Source: Rhodococcus oxybenzonivorans | Lineage (GTDB): Bacteria; Actinomycetota; Actinomycetes; Mycobacteriales; Mycobacteriaceae | Length of the DNA: 64,000 nt | Reading direction: 5' to 3' | Assembly (NCBI RefSeq): GCF_003130705.1 | Contig: NZ_CP021354.1 | Coordinates: 558,001 to 622,000, forward strand | Part shown: piece after piece, positions 35,527-44,934 of the stretch | Numbering within the stretch: position 1 is the first letter of the stretch | Layout: each line of letters opens with the position of its first letter | Translations under genes and position numbers: made by a program | The notes under the pieces: generated by a model | What the model was told of the DNA's origin: nothing | The model's input: the letters and a program-made list of their open reading frames with translations, nothing else | Database searches by the model: none

Positions 35527-36772
35527 TGCGCGCCTCCTTCGCGATGGCGTTGTTCAGGTCGCGGAATGCGGTGTAGTTGGCGAGCACCTCGACACGTCCC
35601 GGCGGGCAGGAAGCGATGGCGCGCAGAGGATTCGGTTCGAGGGTGTGGTCGACGCCCGCGTAGGTGAGGCGCACGGCGAGGTCGGTACCGCGTTCGCCGG
35701 CGGCCACCACCTTGACGCCTTCGAAGTGCTCGAAACGCACGTCCCACAACCACGAGAGGTCTTCACCGTCGGGTACCTGACCGTTGACCGCGATCACCAG
35801 TCCGTCGACGGTGGGGTCGATCATCGACAGCGCCTCTTGCCAGCCGGCCGGGTTCTTGGCGAGCAGCATGTGGACCGAATGGGGCCCGACTTCGACGGTG
35901 CTGTAGCGGCCGGCCACTTCTTGCACGGTGGCTGCGGCGGCGACCGCGTCCTCGGCTTTCGCGCCCATCGCGACTGCGGCGGCCACTGCCTGGGCAGCGT
36001 TGCCTCGATTCGCGCGGCCGGGTAATGCCAGCGTCATGGGAATCTTCAGGCCCTCCGGCCCGTAGAGGTTCTCCTCGTCCAGCCACCAGTCGGGGGTGGG
36101 GCGCGCGAAGTCGGAACCGGTACTGCGCCAGTGCGGGCCTTCCCAGACGATCGGCTCACCGGTGCGCGGACAGCTCGCGGCGTCGCTGGCCCAGCCGCCG
36201 CCCGCTGCCACCCAGACGACGTTCTTCGCGTCGTAGGCCACCGACGTGACGAGAACGTCGTCGCAGTTGGCGATGACGGTGGCCTCGGGATGCGCGGCGA
36301 CGCAGGCGCGGAGTTTGCGCTCGATCATGTTGATCTCGCCTACGCGGTCGAGCTGGTCGCGGCTCAGGTTGAGGAACACCAGAACTTCGGGATCGACCGC
36401 GTCACTGACATGGGGGACGTGCAGTTCGTCGACCTCGAGTGCGGCGAGGGGTGCGTGCACTCGGTTGCTCAGGGCCGCGACGATCCCGGCGTCCATGTTG
36501 GCGCCGTCGGCCTGGCTGGCCACCTCGCCGAGGGTCGAGAGCGCGGCGGCCGTCATCCGGGTGGTGGTCGACTTGCCGTTGGTGCCGGTGATCACCGCGG
36601 TGCGGCGGCTACGACCGAGCTGTTCCATCAGCGTGGGGTCGATCTTCAGGGCGATCAATCCGCCGATCATCGAGCCCTTGCCGCGTCCCGCCTTCTGCGA
36701 TGCCCAGGAGGCGGCCGCTGCTGCCCGGAGGGCGACCTTGCCGCGTGTCGTGATCCCAGTTCCAGTACTCAC
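35519..36772 (-). CDS. murT: Lipid II isoglutaminyl synthase subunit MurT
   Basis: 417-residue Mur-ligase-like ATPase that aminates the D-glutamate of lipid II with ammonia from GatD. P-loop TAVITGTNGKSTTTRMTA (about residues 58-75), then VDELHVPHVSD and FLNLSRDQLDRVGEI. The central lid region that carries a Cys4 zinc ribbon in S. aureus is degenerate here: only one Cys (ASCPRTGEPIVWE) is left. The C-terminal DUF1727 domain ends at NNAIAKEARNV. ATG at 36772 begins MSTGTGITTRG. Divergent from nothing; reads into gatD. Confidence 0.9.
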   Translation of the reverse strand: MSTGTGITTRGKVALRAAAAASWASQKAGRGKGSMIGGLIALKIDPTLMEQLGRSRRTAVITGTNGKSTTTRMTAAALSTLGEVASQADGANMDAGIVAALSNRVHAPLAALEVDELHVPHVSDAVDPEVLVFLNLSRDQLDRVGEINMIERKLRACVAAHPEATVIANCDDVLVTSVAYDAKNVVWVAAGGGWASDAASCPRTGEPIVWEGPHWRSTGSDFARPTPDWWLDEENLYGPEGLKIPMTLALPGRANRGNAAQAVAAAVAMGAKAEDAVAAAATVQEVAGRYSTVEVGPHSVHMLLAKNPAGWQEALSMIDPTVDGLVIAVNGQVPDGEDLSWLWDVRFEHFEGVKVVAAGERGTDLAVRLTYAGVDHTLEPNPLRAIASCPPGRVEVLANYTAFRDLNNAIAKEARNV

Positions 36773-36797
36773 TCCGCGAGTTTTGCACAGGGTCCGG

Positions 36798-37724
36798 TCA
36801 GACGCCGACTCGCGCCGGTGGACGGACGTGCGGAGATGGTCCCTGGCGTGCCTTGCCGCTCATCTGGGTGGCTGCCGCACCGGCGATGACCACCGCTCCA
36901 CCGATCAGCGACACGGCGCTCGGTTCCTCGTGCAGCACCAGCCACGCTGCCCCGATGCCGACAACGGGAACGAGGAGGGACAACGGTGCGACGGTGCCCG
37001 CCGGATAGCGGCTGAGCAGAGCCGTCCAGAGGCCGGAGCCGGCGATGGTGCCGAGGATCACGATGTAGGCGAGTCCGGCAAGCGCCAGCGGGCCGTTGCC
37101 GTGAAGCGAAGACGTCAGCGCGTCCCAGCCGGACGAGGGTCCTTCGACCGCGAACGAGAGTGCGAGCATGGGCAGCGGGGGAATGACGCACATCCACAGC
37201 ATCAGGCGCATCGGCTGGTCGGAGGCCGCCTTTCGGTTTCCGAGGTTGCCCAGCGCCCACGACAGGCCGGCGAGCAACGTCAGAACCACGGGGAGGAGGG
37301 CGGCGTGCTGGGACCGGTCCCAGCCGATGAGCGCCATCCCCGACATCGCCACGAGGAGCCCACCCACCTGCACCGGCCGCAGTCGCTCGCGGAGCAGGAT
37401 TGCGCCCAGTACGACGGTGAACGGCGCCGACGACTGCAAGACCAGTGACGCCAGCCCGGTGGGCATCCCGACATGCATGGCCCAGAACAGGAACGTGAAC
37501 TGCCCGACTCCGAAGCCGGTGCCGTAGAGCAGCAGCCACGTGGTGGGGACCTGCGGCCGCGGAACGAACAAGACCACCGGGATCGCGATGAGGAGAAAGC
37601 GCACTGCCGCGAAGAAGAACGGCGGGAAGTGATCGAGACCGGCGCGAATGGCGAGAAAGTTCAGACCCCACAACACGACGACGGTAAGTCCGAGGAGCCG
37701 ATCGCGGGTGGTCATGTGCTCCAT
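36798..37724 (-). CDS. EamA/DMT-family exporter
   Basis: 308 residues with ten membrane helices in two EamA repeats (first repeat LTVVVLWGLNFLAIRAGLDH; second LLAGLSWALGNLGNRKA). Typical of metabolite or amino-acid efflux. ATG 37724 (MEHMTTRD) is used; ATG 37715 is an alternative. Divergent from a LysR gene, with a palindrome in the gap, so LysR-dependent export is likely. Substrate unknown. Confidence 0.85.
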   Translation of the reverse strand: MEHMTTRDRLLGLTVVVLWGLNFLAIRAGLDHFPPFFFAAVRFLLIAIPVVLFVPRPQVPTTWLLLYGTGFGVGQFTFLFWAMHVGMPTGLASLVLQSSAPFTVVLGAILLRERLRPVQVGGLLVAMSGMALIGWDRSQHAALLPVVLTLLAGLSWALGNLGNRKAASDQPMRLMLWMCVIPPLPMLALSFAVEGPSSGWDALTSSLHGNGPLALAGLAYIVILGTIAGSGLWTALLSRYPAGTVAPLSLLVPVVGIGAAWLVLHEEPSAVSLIGGAVVIAGAAATQMSGKARQGPSPHVRPPARVGV

Positions 37725-37745
37725 CGTGAGCCTGCCGAACCATCA

Positions 37746-37772
37746 GGACAAGCACTTTATAGTGCATTGTCC
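37746..37772. promoter_or_regulatory. LysR-type palindrome between divergent genes
   Basis: GGACAAGCACT-TTAT-AGTGC(A)TTGTCC: inner GCACT/AGTGC is perfect and the outer GGACAA/TTGTCC is perfect with one base inserted. Sits 15 bases before the LysR start and 22 before the exporter start. Confidence 0.65.
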
Positions 37773-37787
37773 ATGTAGTTTTACTTC

Positions 37788-38681
37788 ATGGATGCGACCC
37801 GCTTGCGAGTCCTGCGTGAGCTGGCGGACCGAGGGACGGTGGCCGCCACTGCCGCGGCATTGTCGATGACCCCGTCCGCCGTATCGCAGCAATTGAAGAT
37901 CCTGGGGCGGGAAGCAGGCGTGACCCTGCTCGAACCCGACGGCCGGCGCCTGCGGCTCACCGACGCCGGACAGGCCCTCGTGGTGCGGGCCGACGACGTC
38001 CTGGCCGCCCTGGACCGGGCAGCAGCGGAGATGGACGCCTACCGGGGGTCGCCGCGAGGTCGTGTCCGGGTGGCGCTGTTTCCGTCCGGCGCCGCGTTGC
38101 TGCTGCCCCGGCTGCTCGACGTCCTCGCCGGAAGCGGTGTGGACGTGCAGCCGCGCGACGAGGATTTGCCGTCGTCGGCATTGCCGACGTTGCTCGCCGA
38201 CTACGACGTGGTTCTCACTCACCGGGATGAGCGTGCCGCCGACACGTCGTCACCTCGGGTGACCGCCGAACCGCTCATGCGTGAGCCGATCGATCTGATC
38301 CTGCCGCCCGGTCATCGTTTCGCGGGGCAGAATTCGGTGCGACCGGAACAGTTGGCCGACGAGAGCTGGATCAGCGTGCGCGGCGGATTCCCCGTCGACG
38401 ACGTCCTGCTGTCGGTGGCCGCGGCAACCGGAGTGCAGCCGCGGGTGGTGATGCGTATCAACGACTTCCGGGTCATCGAGGAACTGGTGGCCGGCGGGCA
38501 CGGTGTCGCGCTGCTGGCCCGCCATGCCGTGACCCACCCGTCGGTGGTCCGGTTGCCCCTTGCCGGTGTCCGGGCGGCGCGCATCTACGAACTGACTCGT
38601 CGTCCGGCGGCCGATGCCATTCCTGCCGTCGCAACGGTGCTTCAGGCGTTCCGGGACGTCGCGGCGGAGGTCACGGACTGA
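37788..38681 (+). CDS. LysR-family transcriptional regulator
   Basis: 297 residues. N-terminal HTH (RVLRELADRGTVAATAAALS, then MTPSAVSQQLKILGREAG) is canonical. The co-inducer domain is LTPP-like: EPIDLILPPGHRFAG and FPVDDVLLSVAAATG. Length fits LysR. Expected to control the divergent EamA exporter, the pattern of LysE/ArgP pairs. No ligand is suggested by sequence. ATG at 37788 begins MDATRLRVLRELA. Confidence 0.88.
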   Translation: MDATRLRVLRELADRGTVAATAAALSMTPSAVSQQLKILGREAGVTLLEPDGRRLRLTDAGQALVVRADDVLAALDRAAAEMDAYRGSPRGRVRVALFPSGAALLLPRLLDVLAGSGVDVQPRDEDLPSSALPTLLADYDVVLTHRDERAADTSSPRVTAEPLMREPIDLILPPGHRFAGQNSVRPEQLADESWISVRGGFPVDDVLLSVAAATGVQPRVVMRINDFRVIEELVAGGHGVALLARHAVTHPSVVRLPLAGVRAARIYELTRRPAADAIPAVATVLQAFRDVAAEVTD

Positions 38682-38690
38682 CATGGCAAA

Positions 38691-38714
38691 GGGACCCGCT
38701 CGAAAGCGGGTCCC
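38691..38714. terminator. Bidirectional terminator after LysR and SHOCT genes
   Basis: GGGACCCGCT (38691-38700) and AGCGGGTCCC (38705-38714) with loop CGAA, between two convergent genes. Confidence 0.8.
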
Positions 38715-38734
38715 CCTCGGGAAGTGGCCAGTGA

Positions 38735-39112
38735 TCAGCCCAACGCCTTCGCCTTCAACGTCTCGTACTCCTGTTGGTTGATGGTTCCGGCATCGAGCAA
38801 CGCTTTCGCGTCCGCGATCTGCTCCGCCGACGACTTGCCCGCGACCTCGCGAATGTAGCTGTCTTGCGCCTGTTTGACCTGCTGAGCCGCGGCCATCGAC
38901 CGCTGCGCCATGCCGTCGCTCTTCACGATCAGGTACACCAGCGCGGTCAGGAAGGGGACGATGAACAGGAAGATGATCCAGATGGCCTTGGCCCAGCCCG
39001 ACGACTTATGGTCGCGGAACAGGTCGGTGATGATGGAGAACAGCAGGATCAGGTAGGCCACGAAGGCGAACGTGGTGATGATTACCCAGAGGAAGTCCCA
39101 GAACGAGTCCAT
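38735..39112 (-). CDS. SHOCT-domain membrane protein (PLDc_N-like)
   Basis: 125 residues. Two membrane segments (IITTFAFVAYLILLFSII and AIWIIFLFIVPFLTALVYLI) form a hairpin of the phospholipase-D nuclease N-terminal type, then a linker and the C-terminal SHOCT motif (EQIADAKALLDAGTINQQEYETLKAKAL). Oligomerisation role is inferred. ATG at 39112 begins MDSFWDFLWV. Confidence 0.85.
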   Translation of the reverse strand: MDSFWDFLWVIITTFAFVAYLILLFSIITDLFRDHKSSGWAKAIWIIFLFIVPFLTALVYLIVKSDGMAQRSMAAAQQVKQAQDSYIREVAGKSSAEQIADAKALLDAGTINQQEYETLKAKALG

Positions 39113-39218
39113 TGCAGCGCTCCATTTCACACAGTCGAAGGAAGTCTGCGCCGACTATCGCAGCTTCCGGCACCGCCCGCGTCATCCGAAACAGGTGAAA
39201 TGGGTATGGCCCAGTACA

Positions 39219-39258
39219 CGACACGGCCGCGACACCCGTAGGTGCCGCGGCCGTGTCG
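39219..39258 (-). terminator. Terminator after the acyl-CoA carboxylase gene
   Basis: Perfect 13-bp stem CGACACGGCCGCG / CGCGGCCGTGTCG (39219-39231, 39246-39258), loop 14, eight bases after the stop. No U-tract. Confidence 0.65.
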
Positions 39259-39265
39259 CGTCGTT

Positions 39266-42200
39266 CTAGCTTGCTGATTCCACCGCTCGTCGCATACCGC
39301 GCTCGACGGCACCGATGATGTAGGGGCGGAGTTCGACGGCGGGGATGACCGCGTCGACGGAGCCGACCTGCTGAGCGCGCTGGATGTTGTGCACGGCCTC
39401 GAACTCGGCGGCGACTTCACCGAGTTTCTCGTTGCGGACCGCAGCCTGCTGGGCGGCCAGCTCGACGCGCAGGTGAGCCTGCTGGGCGTCGGTCTGGGCG
39501 CCGGCCAGGTTGGCCTCGAGTTCCCGGATCGTCGGGTCGGCGGCCACCCGCGAGTTGACCTCGCGGGTGAACACCACGGCCGCGGCGGGCGCGCCACCGA
39601 GCACCGACGCGAAGGAACCCTCGACGGCGAGAACTTCCATGTTGTCGTTGAGCGCTCCGGAGAACACGACGAACGCGCCGCCGTGGTAGCGGGAGATGAC
39701 GCAGAATACGATCGGGCCGTCGAAATTAACGATGGCGCGGCCGATTTCGGCGCCGTACTCGAGCTGGATGTGCCGCAGCGAGTCGGGGGACCCGTCGAAG
39801 CCGGACAGGTTGGCCAGCACGACGAGGGGACGGCTTCCGCTGGCGGCGTTGATTGCCCGCGCCGTCTTCTTCGACGACTGCGGGAACAACGTTCCGGCGG
39901 TCCACTGGTCGGGGCCGTTGGCCGGCGACCATCCCTTACGGGCGATGGCCCGCGACTCGATGCCGATGACACTCACCGGGTAACCGCCCAGGTGCGCATC
40001 CATGACGACGGACGTGTCCGCGTCCGCCATGTCGGCCCACCGCTCCAGCACCTGGTGGTCCTGGTCGACGAGCGCCCGCATCACGGTGCGAATGTCGAAC
40101 GGCTTCTTGCGTTCCGGGTTCGTCTCTGCCGAGAAGATGTCACCGACCGTGGTGAAGTCGCTCGACGGGTGGACGTGCGGGAAGGTGCGCACGTCGCGGC
40201 CGATGGGGTCGGCGGTGTGGGCCCGACGCGGGAACCGTTCCCCGGCAACCACATACGCATGGTCGTAGTGGGCGAACAGGATCTGGCAGGCCGCGGGCAG
40301 GTTGGGAGCCCAGTACTGCGCCTCGCCGTTGGGTCCCATGACGCGGTCATAGCCACCGATACCGAAGTTGTCCTCGGCCGAGACACCACCCGAGTAGTCG
40401 AGCGAGTTCTTACCGGTGAGCACCATGGCGCTGTCGGGCGTCATCACGAGGATGCCCTTGGTGTGCATCAGCATCGTGGCTTCGGCGTTCCAGTAGGGCT
40501 GCGCGCCGACGTTGATGCCGGCCACGATCACGTTGACCTCGCCACCGTTCTGCGTGAACGTGATGATGCGACGCAAGCCGCGAGACACCCAGTCCATGTT
40601 CTCGGTACCGCTGTCCATGGAGATCGTCGCCCCGGACGACAACGCGAACCACTCGACCGGCACACCCAGCTCCTCGGCCAGGTCGACGCCCGCTACGAGA
40701 CGCGCGCACTCGGCTTCGGCGACGGTGCCCAGCGCCTTGGTCGGATCGCCGAAGAGCGCGACCCGGGTCATGCCCTCGGGGTGCCGTTCGGTGCGGGCGG
40801 TGACCAGACCGACGATGAGGCCGGCGCGGTTCTGTCCGTACGGACGGTCCACCGGAACCAGTCGGCCCGACTCGTCCAGGTCGTGCTCGACGAAGGTTCC
40901 GTCGCGACCGGTGAGCAGGGGAATCAGCTCGTACGGGTAGACGGTGCCGCGGGCGCGGGAACTGCGGACCTTCTGGGTGTACGCGTCGAGCGGCTGCAGC
41001 GGCTCGGTCGGCGGGTCGGTGACCTTGACGACGACGCCGCTGCCGGTGCGGTAGGAGAATCGCAGTGCCTTCTCCTGCGACTCCGTTCCGGCCGGGCCCT
41101 GGAGCCGGGCGATCACGGTGATCTCCTCGAGTCCGGCGCCCGCGGTGAGCGGGGCCGCGACCCGCGCAAATTCCTGCAGGTCTTCCACCGGAGCGTCGAT
41201 CTTCGGCCATACGTACAGCACGACGCGGTTGGCGTCGAGCTTGCGCTTGCTGCCACGGGCCGCCTGAGCTCGCCGGATGCCGTCGAGGCAGGACTGGAGC
41301 ACGCGCTCGGCAGCGGGAACGCCGATCACCTGGCCGTCCTCGTTGCGGACGGGGGTGATGTCGCGGATTTCGGCGAGTGCGATGAGGCGCTCGTCGGTGG
41401 GGTTCTCGGGCGACACCAGGTGGAACAGGAACGTGTCCGCCGCCGCGGGCAGGCGGGTGCCTTCGAAGTTCTTCAGGCGCCACAGATCGAAGCGCTGACC
41501 GGTGAGCGGGTGCATGTCCCGGATCAGTGCCTCTTCCGCGAGCACACCCGCGTCCGGCCGGTAGGTGAACTTGCGGACGTCGAGGCCGACGCCACCGAAG
41601 ACGGACACCGTGACTCGGCGGCAGGAGGCGATCAGGGGCAGCGTCGCCAGCGTCTTGCGCAGGTCCTCCGACATCGTGTCGGGATCGGCCGGCGGCTCGG
41701 ACCACGACAGGTACAGGTCGAGGACGAGATTGTCGGGGGTCTCCGAGGCGACATCACCGATTTCGGTGAGCGCACCGGGCAGTTCGGCATAGTCGGCGAC
41801 GGCCGACACGAGGTGCAGACGCTCCCCGAGCAGGTCGAAGTTGCCGGTGACGAAGTGCCGTCCGCCACGATCGAACGCTGCGACGTCTTCGAGCGTACGG
41901 ATGTCGTAGTAGCGGCGGGTGACCACCTCGAGCAGCGGGCCCACGGTGGCGCTCTTGCGGGCGATGCGCTGTCCGAGCAGCTCGGTCAGCGACTGCGGGG
42001 TGGCGACCAGCGCTTCGAGGCGTTCCTGGTAGTCGCCGGCGCCGGGATGCTCGGCGAGGTACTCGAGGCTGCCGCGGACACCGTCGTACACCTGTTCGCG
42101 GGCCTTGCGGATCTGCGGCTCGTCGAAGAAGCGGAAGCGGACGTTGCGGGCGACGTTGCCGATCACCGGGTAGCGGACCTGGGTGGCGACGATCAACCGG

Positions 42201-44752
42201 TCCAGCACCTCACCGAGTCCGCTCGGGGCGCGGCCGGGTGCGTTGCCGTCGTTGAGCCAGCGGTCGAGCAGTGCGGCGATGACGGGAACCTGATTGTCCA
42301 TCCGCTGCTGCGCGAGGAAGAGGCGGTACACCGCTTCCTCGAGCTCGGCGGTGCGCTCGAGATCGGTGACGTCGTAGTGGCGCAGAGCGCGCGACAACCG
42401 GGTCTGGAAGGACTCCGGAAGCCCCTCGAGCTCGACGTCCAGGGTGTGGAGATAGGTGTGGAAATGCTCGCGCGGGCTGTGCACCCGCTCGTCGCCGTCT
42501 TCCTCGGCCACCGTCGGACGGTTACGGCCGATCTCGCAGATGTCGGCGAACGTGGTGAGCAGCGCCAGCTCGGCCTGCACGAGGTCGGGATCGCCGGCGA
42601 TCTGTGCCCGCAGCTTCTCGTACTGGGCGAGCAGGACACCGGCCCGCTTCGCGCTGACGTCGTACCCGGTGAGCAGCGCGCCGAGCGCATCGATCTGCGC
42701 AAGGGCATCGAGGCGCGGGTCACCGTGGGGTGCCGGGGCGCCGAGATCGAATTCGACCCGAGGCGACTGCTGCGCCGTGGACTCGTCGGAGCTTTCCTCC
42801 ACCCGCAGCAGCGCCGTTCCGGCGTCCACCTGCGAGTTGACCATGGCCAGCACTTCCCGGACCCGGCCGGCGACGGGCGCGCGGACCGCGGTTTCCATCT
42901 TCATGCTCTCGAGGACGACCAAGGTGGCGCCGACCTCGACCTCGTCACCGACGGACACCGGCACCGCGACCACGACCGCCGGGGCGGGGGCGCGTACGAC
43001 ACCGGCCTCGTCCTGGCTGATCTGGTGACTGATGCCGTCGACCTCGACGAGGTACTGGGCGCGTCCCGCGACGGAGACGACGTGGTGGCGGCGGTCGCCG
43101 ATCACCAGGCGGCTCTCGAACTCGCTGAGCCGGTCCACCTCGACCTCGGTCTCGGGGGCGTCCCCGTCGACGCGGTAACGGTGGGCGCCGACCTGCGTGA
43201 CGGTGAGTCCGTACGCCTGACCCTGGTAGCTGAGCTCCACCTTGCGGCCGATGGCGTGGCCGGCGCGGGGTCGCCCACCGCGGGCAGACGAAAGGAACGC
43301 CTGACGCTCGAGCTTCTCCTCGGCGTCGTAGACATCGATGGCGGCGGCGATCAGCGCGACATCAGCGGTGCGGGACGGCACGTTGGACGTGCCCGCGTCG
43401 GTGCGGTCCAGCCAGCCGGTGTCGGCGGACGCCGTGATGACCTCTTCGCGGTCGAGCAGGTCGAGCAGGAAGGACTTGGTGGTGGTGCCGCCGCGCAGCA
43501 CGACCGTGGTCTCCCGCAACGCCGTGCGCAGCCGGGCCAGTGCCTCGGAGCGGTCGCGGCCCCAGGCGATGACCTTGGCGACCATGGAGTCGTAGTCGGG
43601 CGGGATGACGTCGCCCTGCGCGATGCCGGTGTCGACGCGCAGGCCGCTGCCGAGCGGGAACTTGAGCAGTTGCACCGCGCCGGGGGCGGGTGCGAATCCG
43701 TTGGCGGCGTCTTCGGCGTTGAGCCGGGCTTCGACGGCGTGGCCGAACTCGGGCGGGCAGTCACCCACGAGGGGTTCGCCGCTGGCCACGAGGATCTGCA
43801 ACTTCACCAGGTCGATTCCCGTGGTGGCCTCGGTGATGGGGTGCTCCACCTGCAACCGGGTGTTCACCTCGAGGAAGGTGAAGGTCTTCTGCTCCGGCTG
43901 GTAGAGGTACTCCACAGTGCCTGCGCCGCGGTATCCGGCTGCACGCACGAGTTCGCTCGACACGGTGCGGAGGTGATTCGACTGCTCTGCGGTGAGGAGC
44001 GGCGAGCTGGACTCCTCGATGACCTTCTGGTTCTTGCGCTGGATGGAGCAGTCACGCACACCAGGAGCCCAGACGTTGCCGAAGTTGTCGGCAATGACCT
44101 GTACCTCGACGTGGCGCGCATCGGTGACCAGTCGTTCGATGAAGACGACGGGGTCGCCGAACGACCGCTGGGCCTCACCCTGGGTGCGCTCGAGCGCGAG
44201 TTCGAGTTCGTCCTCGGACCACACCTTGCGGATGCCGCGGCCACCGCCACCACTGCGGGCCTTGATGATGAGCGGGTAGCCGATTGCCTGCGCGTGGCGA
44301 CGTGCGTCGGCGCGGGTGGCGACGGGTCCACCACTCCACGGTGCGACCGGGACCTCCACCTTCTCCGCGAGGAGCTTGGCCTCCACCTTGTCACCGAGCA
44401 GACGCATCGCTTCAGCGGGCGGACCGATGAAGGTGATACCCAGCTGTTCGCACACCTCGACGAAAGCGGGATCCTCGGCCACGAAGCCCCAGCCCACCCA
44501 CACGGCGTCGGCCTTGCTCTCGCGCAGGGCGCGGGCCAGCTCGGCGTGGTCCAGGTAGGCGGTTCCGCTCTTGACTGTGCGCAAGCACACACCTTCGTCG
44601 GCCTGGCGCACGAACATCGCGCGGCGCTCCGCCTCGGTGTGCAGTGCAACTGTCGTGATGCCGTAGTTGTGCTCGGCATTCAGTTCACGCACGGCTCGAA
44701 TCAGGCGGACCGCAGCCTCGCCGCGATTGACTATCGCTATTCGCTTGAACAT
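39266..44752 (-). CDS. Single-chain acetyl/acyl-CoA carboxylase
   Basis: 1828-residue multidomain enzyme that makes malonyl-CoA (or a longer acyl analogue) for lipid synthesis. Domains in order: biotin carboxylase (residues 1-450; MFKRIAIVNRGEAAVRLI, ATP-grasp KARSGGGGRGIRK, LEVNTRLQVEHPITEAT), BCCP (biotinyl Lys about residue 618 in VLESMKMETAV), a eukaryotic-type ACC central region (about 700-1250; MHPLTGQRFDLWRLKNFEGT), and fused carboxyltransferase beta+alpha (about 1290-1810; GENMDW-like TENMDWVSRGL, AGINVGAQPYWNA, GGVSAEDNFGIGG). Other actinobacterial carboxylases use separate AccA and AccD chains; a homologue is reported in Saccharopolyspora. ATG at 44752. It stands alone, with a long 5' leader. 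Confidence 0.93.
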   Translation of the reverse strand: MFKRIAIVNRGEAAVRLIRAVRELNAEHNYGITTVALHTEAERRAMFVRQADEGVCLRTVKSGTAYLDHAELARALRESKADAVWVGWGFVAEDPAFVEVCEQLGITFIGPPAEAMRLLGDKVEAKLLAEKVEVPVAPWSGGPVATRADARRHAQAIGYPLIIKARSGGGGRGIRKVWSEDELELALERTQGEAQRSFGDPVVFIERLVTDARHVEVQVIADNFGNVWAPGVRDCSIQRKNQKVIEESSSPLLTAEQSNHLRTVSSELVRAAGYRGAGTVEYLYQPEQKTFTFLEVNTRLQVEHPITEATTGIDLVKLQILVASGEPLVGDCPPEFGHAVEARLNAEDAANGFAPAPGAVQLLKFPLGSGLRVDTGIAQGDVIPPDYDSMVAKVIAWGRDRSEALARLRTALRETTVVLRGGTTTKSFLLDLLDREEVITASADTGWLDRTDAGTSNVPSRTADVALIAAAIDVYDAEEKLERQAFLSSARGGRPRAGHAIGRKVELSYQGQAYGLTVTQVGAHRYRVDGDAPETEVEVDRLSEFESRLVIGDRRHHVVSVAGRAQYLVEVDGISHQISQDEAGVVRAPAPAVVVAVPVSVGDEVEVGATLVVLESMKMETAVRAPVAGRVREVLAMVNSQVDAGTALLRVEESSDESTAQQSPRVEFDLGAPAPHGDPRLDALAQIDALGALLTGYDVSAKRAGVLLAQYEKLRAQIAGDPDLVQAELALLTTFADICEIGRNRPTVAEEDGDERVHSPREHFHTYLHTLDVELEGLPESFQTRLSRALRHYDVTDLERTAELEEAVYRLFLAQQRMDNQVPVIAALLDRWLNDGNAPGRAPSGLGEVLDRLIVATQVRYPVIGNVARNVRFRFFDEPQIRKAREQVYDGVRGSLEYLAEHPGAGDYQERLEALVATPQSLTELLGQRIARKSATVGPLLEVVTRRYYDIRTLEDVAAFDRGGRHFVTGNFDLLGERLHLVSAVADYAELPGALTEIGDVASETPDNLVLDLYLSWSEPPADPDTMSEDLRKTLATLPLIASCRRVTVSVFGGVGLDVRKFTYRPDAGVLAEEALIRDMHPLTGQRFDLWRLKNFEGTRLPAAADTFLFHLVSPENPTDERLIALAEIRDITPVRNEDGQVIGVPAAERVLQSCLDGIRRAQAARGSKRKLDANRVVLYVWPKIDAPVEDLQEFARVAAPLTAGAGLEEITVIARLQGPAGTESQEKALRFSYRTGSGVVVKVTDPPTEPLQPLDAYTQKVRSSRARGTVYPYELIPLLTGRDGTFVEHDLDESGRLVPVDRPYGQNRAGLIVGLVTARTERHPEGMTRVALFGDPTKALGTVAEAECARLVAGVDLAEELGVPVEWFALSSGATISMDSGTENMDWVSRGLRRIITFTQNGGEVNVIVAGINVGAQPYWNAEATMLMHTKGILVMTPDSAMVLTGKNSLDYSGGVSAEDNFGIGGYDRVMGPNGEAQYWAPNLPAACQILFAHYDHAYVVAGERFPRRAHTADPIGRDVRTFPHVHPSSDFTTVGDIFSAETNPERKKPFDIRTVMRALVDQDHQVLERWADMADADTSVVMDAHLGGYPVSVIGIESRAIARKGWSPANGPDQWTAGTLFPQSSKKTARAINAASGSRPLVVLANLSGFDGSPDSLRHIQLEYGAEIGRAIVNFDGPIVFCVISRYHGGAFVVFSGALNDNMEVLAVEGSFASVLGGAPAAAVVFTREVNSRVAADPTIRELEANLAGAQTDAQQAHLRVELAAQQAAVRNEKLGEVAAEFEAVHNIQRAQQVGSVDAVIPAVELRPYIIGAVERGMRRAVESAS

Positions 44753-44902
44753 CAGTTAGCGCTCCGTTTCCGTAAAACTCATTGATCCGCAGAGTGTTTC
44801 GATGGCCAAGGCCATGCCCGCCGTGGACTGGGTGCCGCCTTCGCGGACACACGCACCCCTGCACAACCCACTCGTCCCCTCCAGAGGTGCCCCGAATGCG
44901 AT

Positions 44903-44934
44903 CATCGGGTCCTGCCACTCTGCAGGACCCGATG
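44903..44934. promoter_or_regulatory. 13-bp inverted repeat in the carboxylase leader
   Basis: CATCGGGTCCTGC (44903-44915) and GCAGGACCCGATG (44922-44934) are perfectly complementary with the six-base spacer CACTCT. It lies 151-182 bases upstream of the carboxylase start, no gene ends nearby and no U-tract follows, so it is more like an operator or leader hairpin than a terminator. Confidence 0.6.

Noticed and set aside
39389..44785. A 1798-residue open frame antisense to the carboxylase gene
   Set aside because: It mirrors the real gene and is open because of GC-rich third positions. The true frame has complete biotin carboxylase, BCCP and carboxyltransferase motifs.
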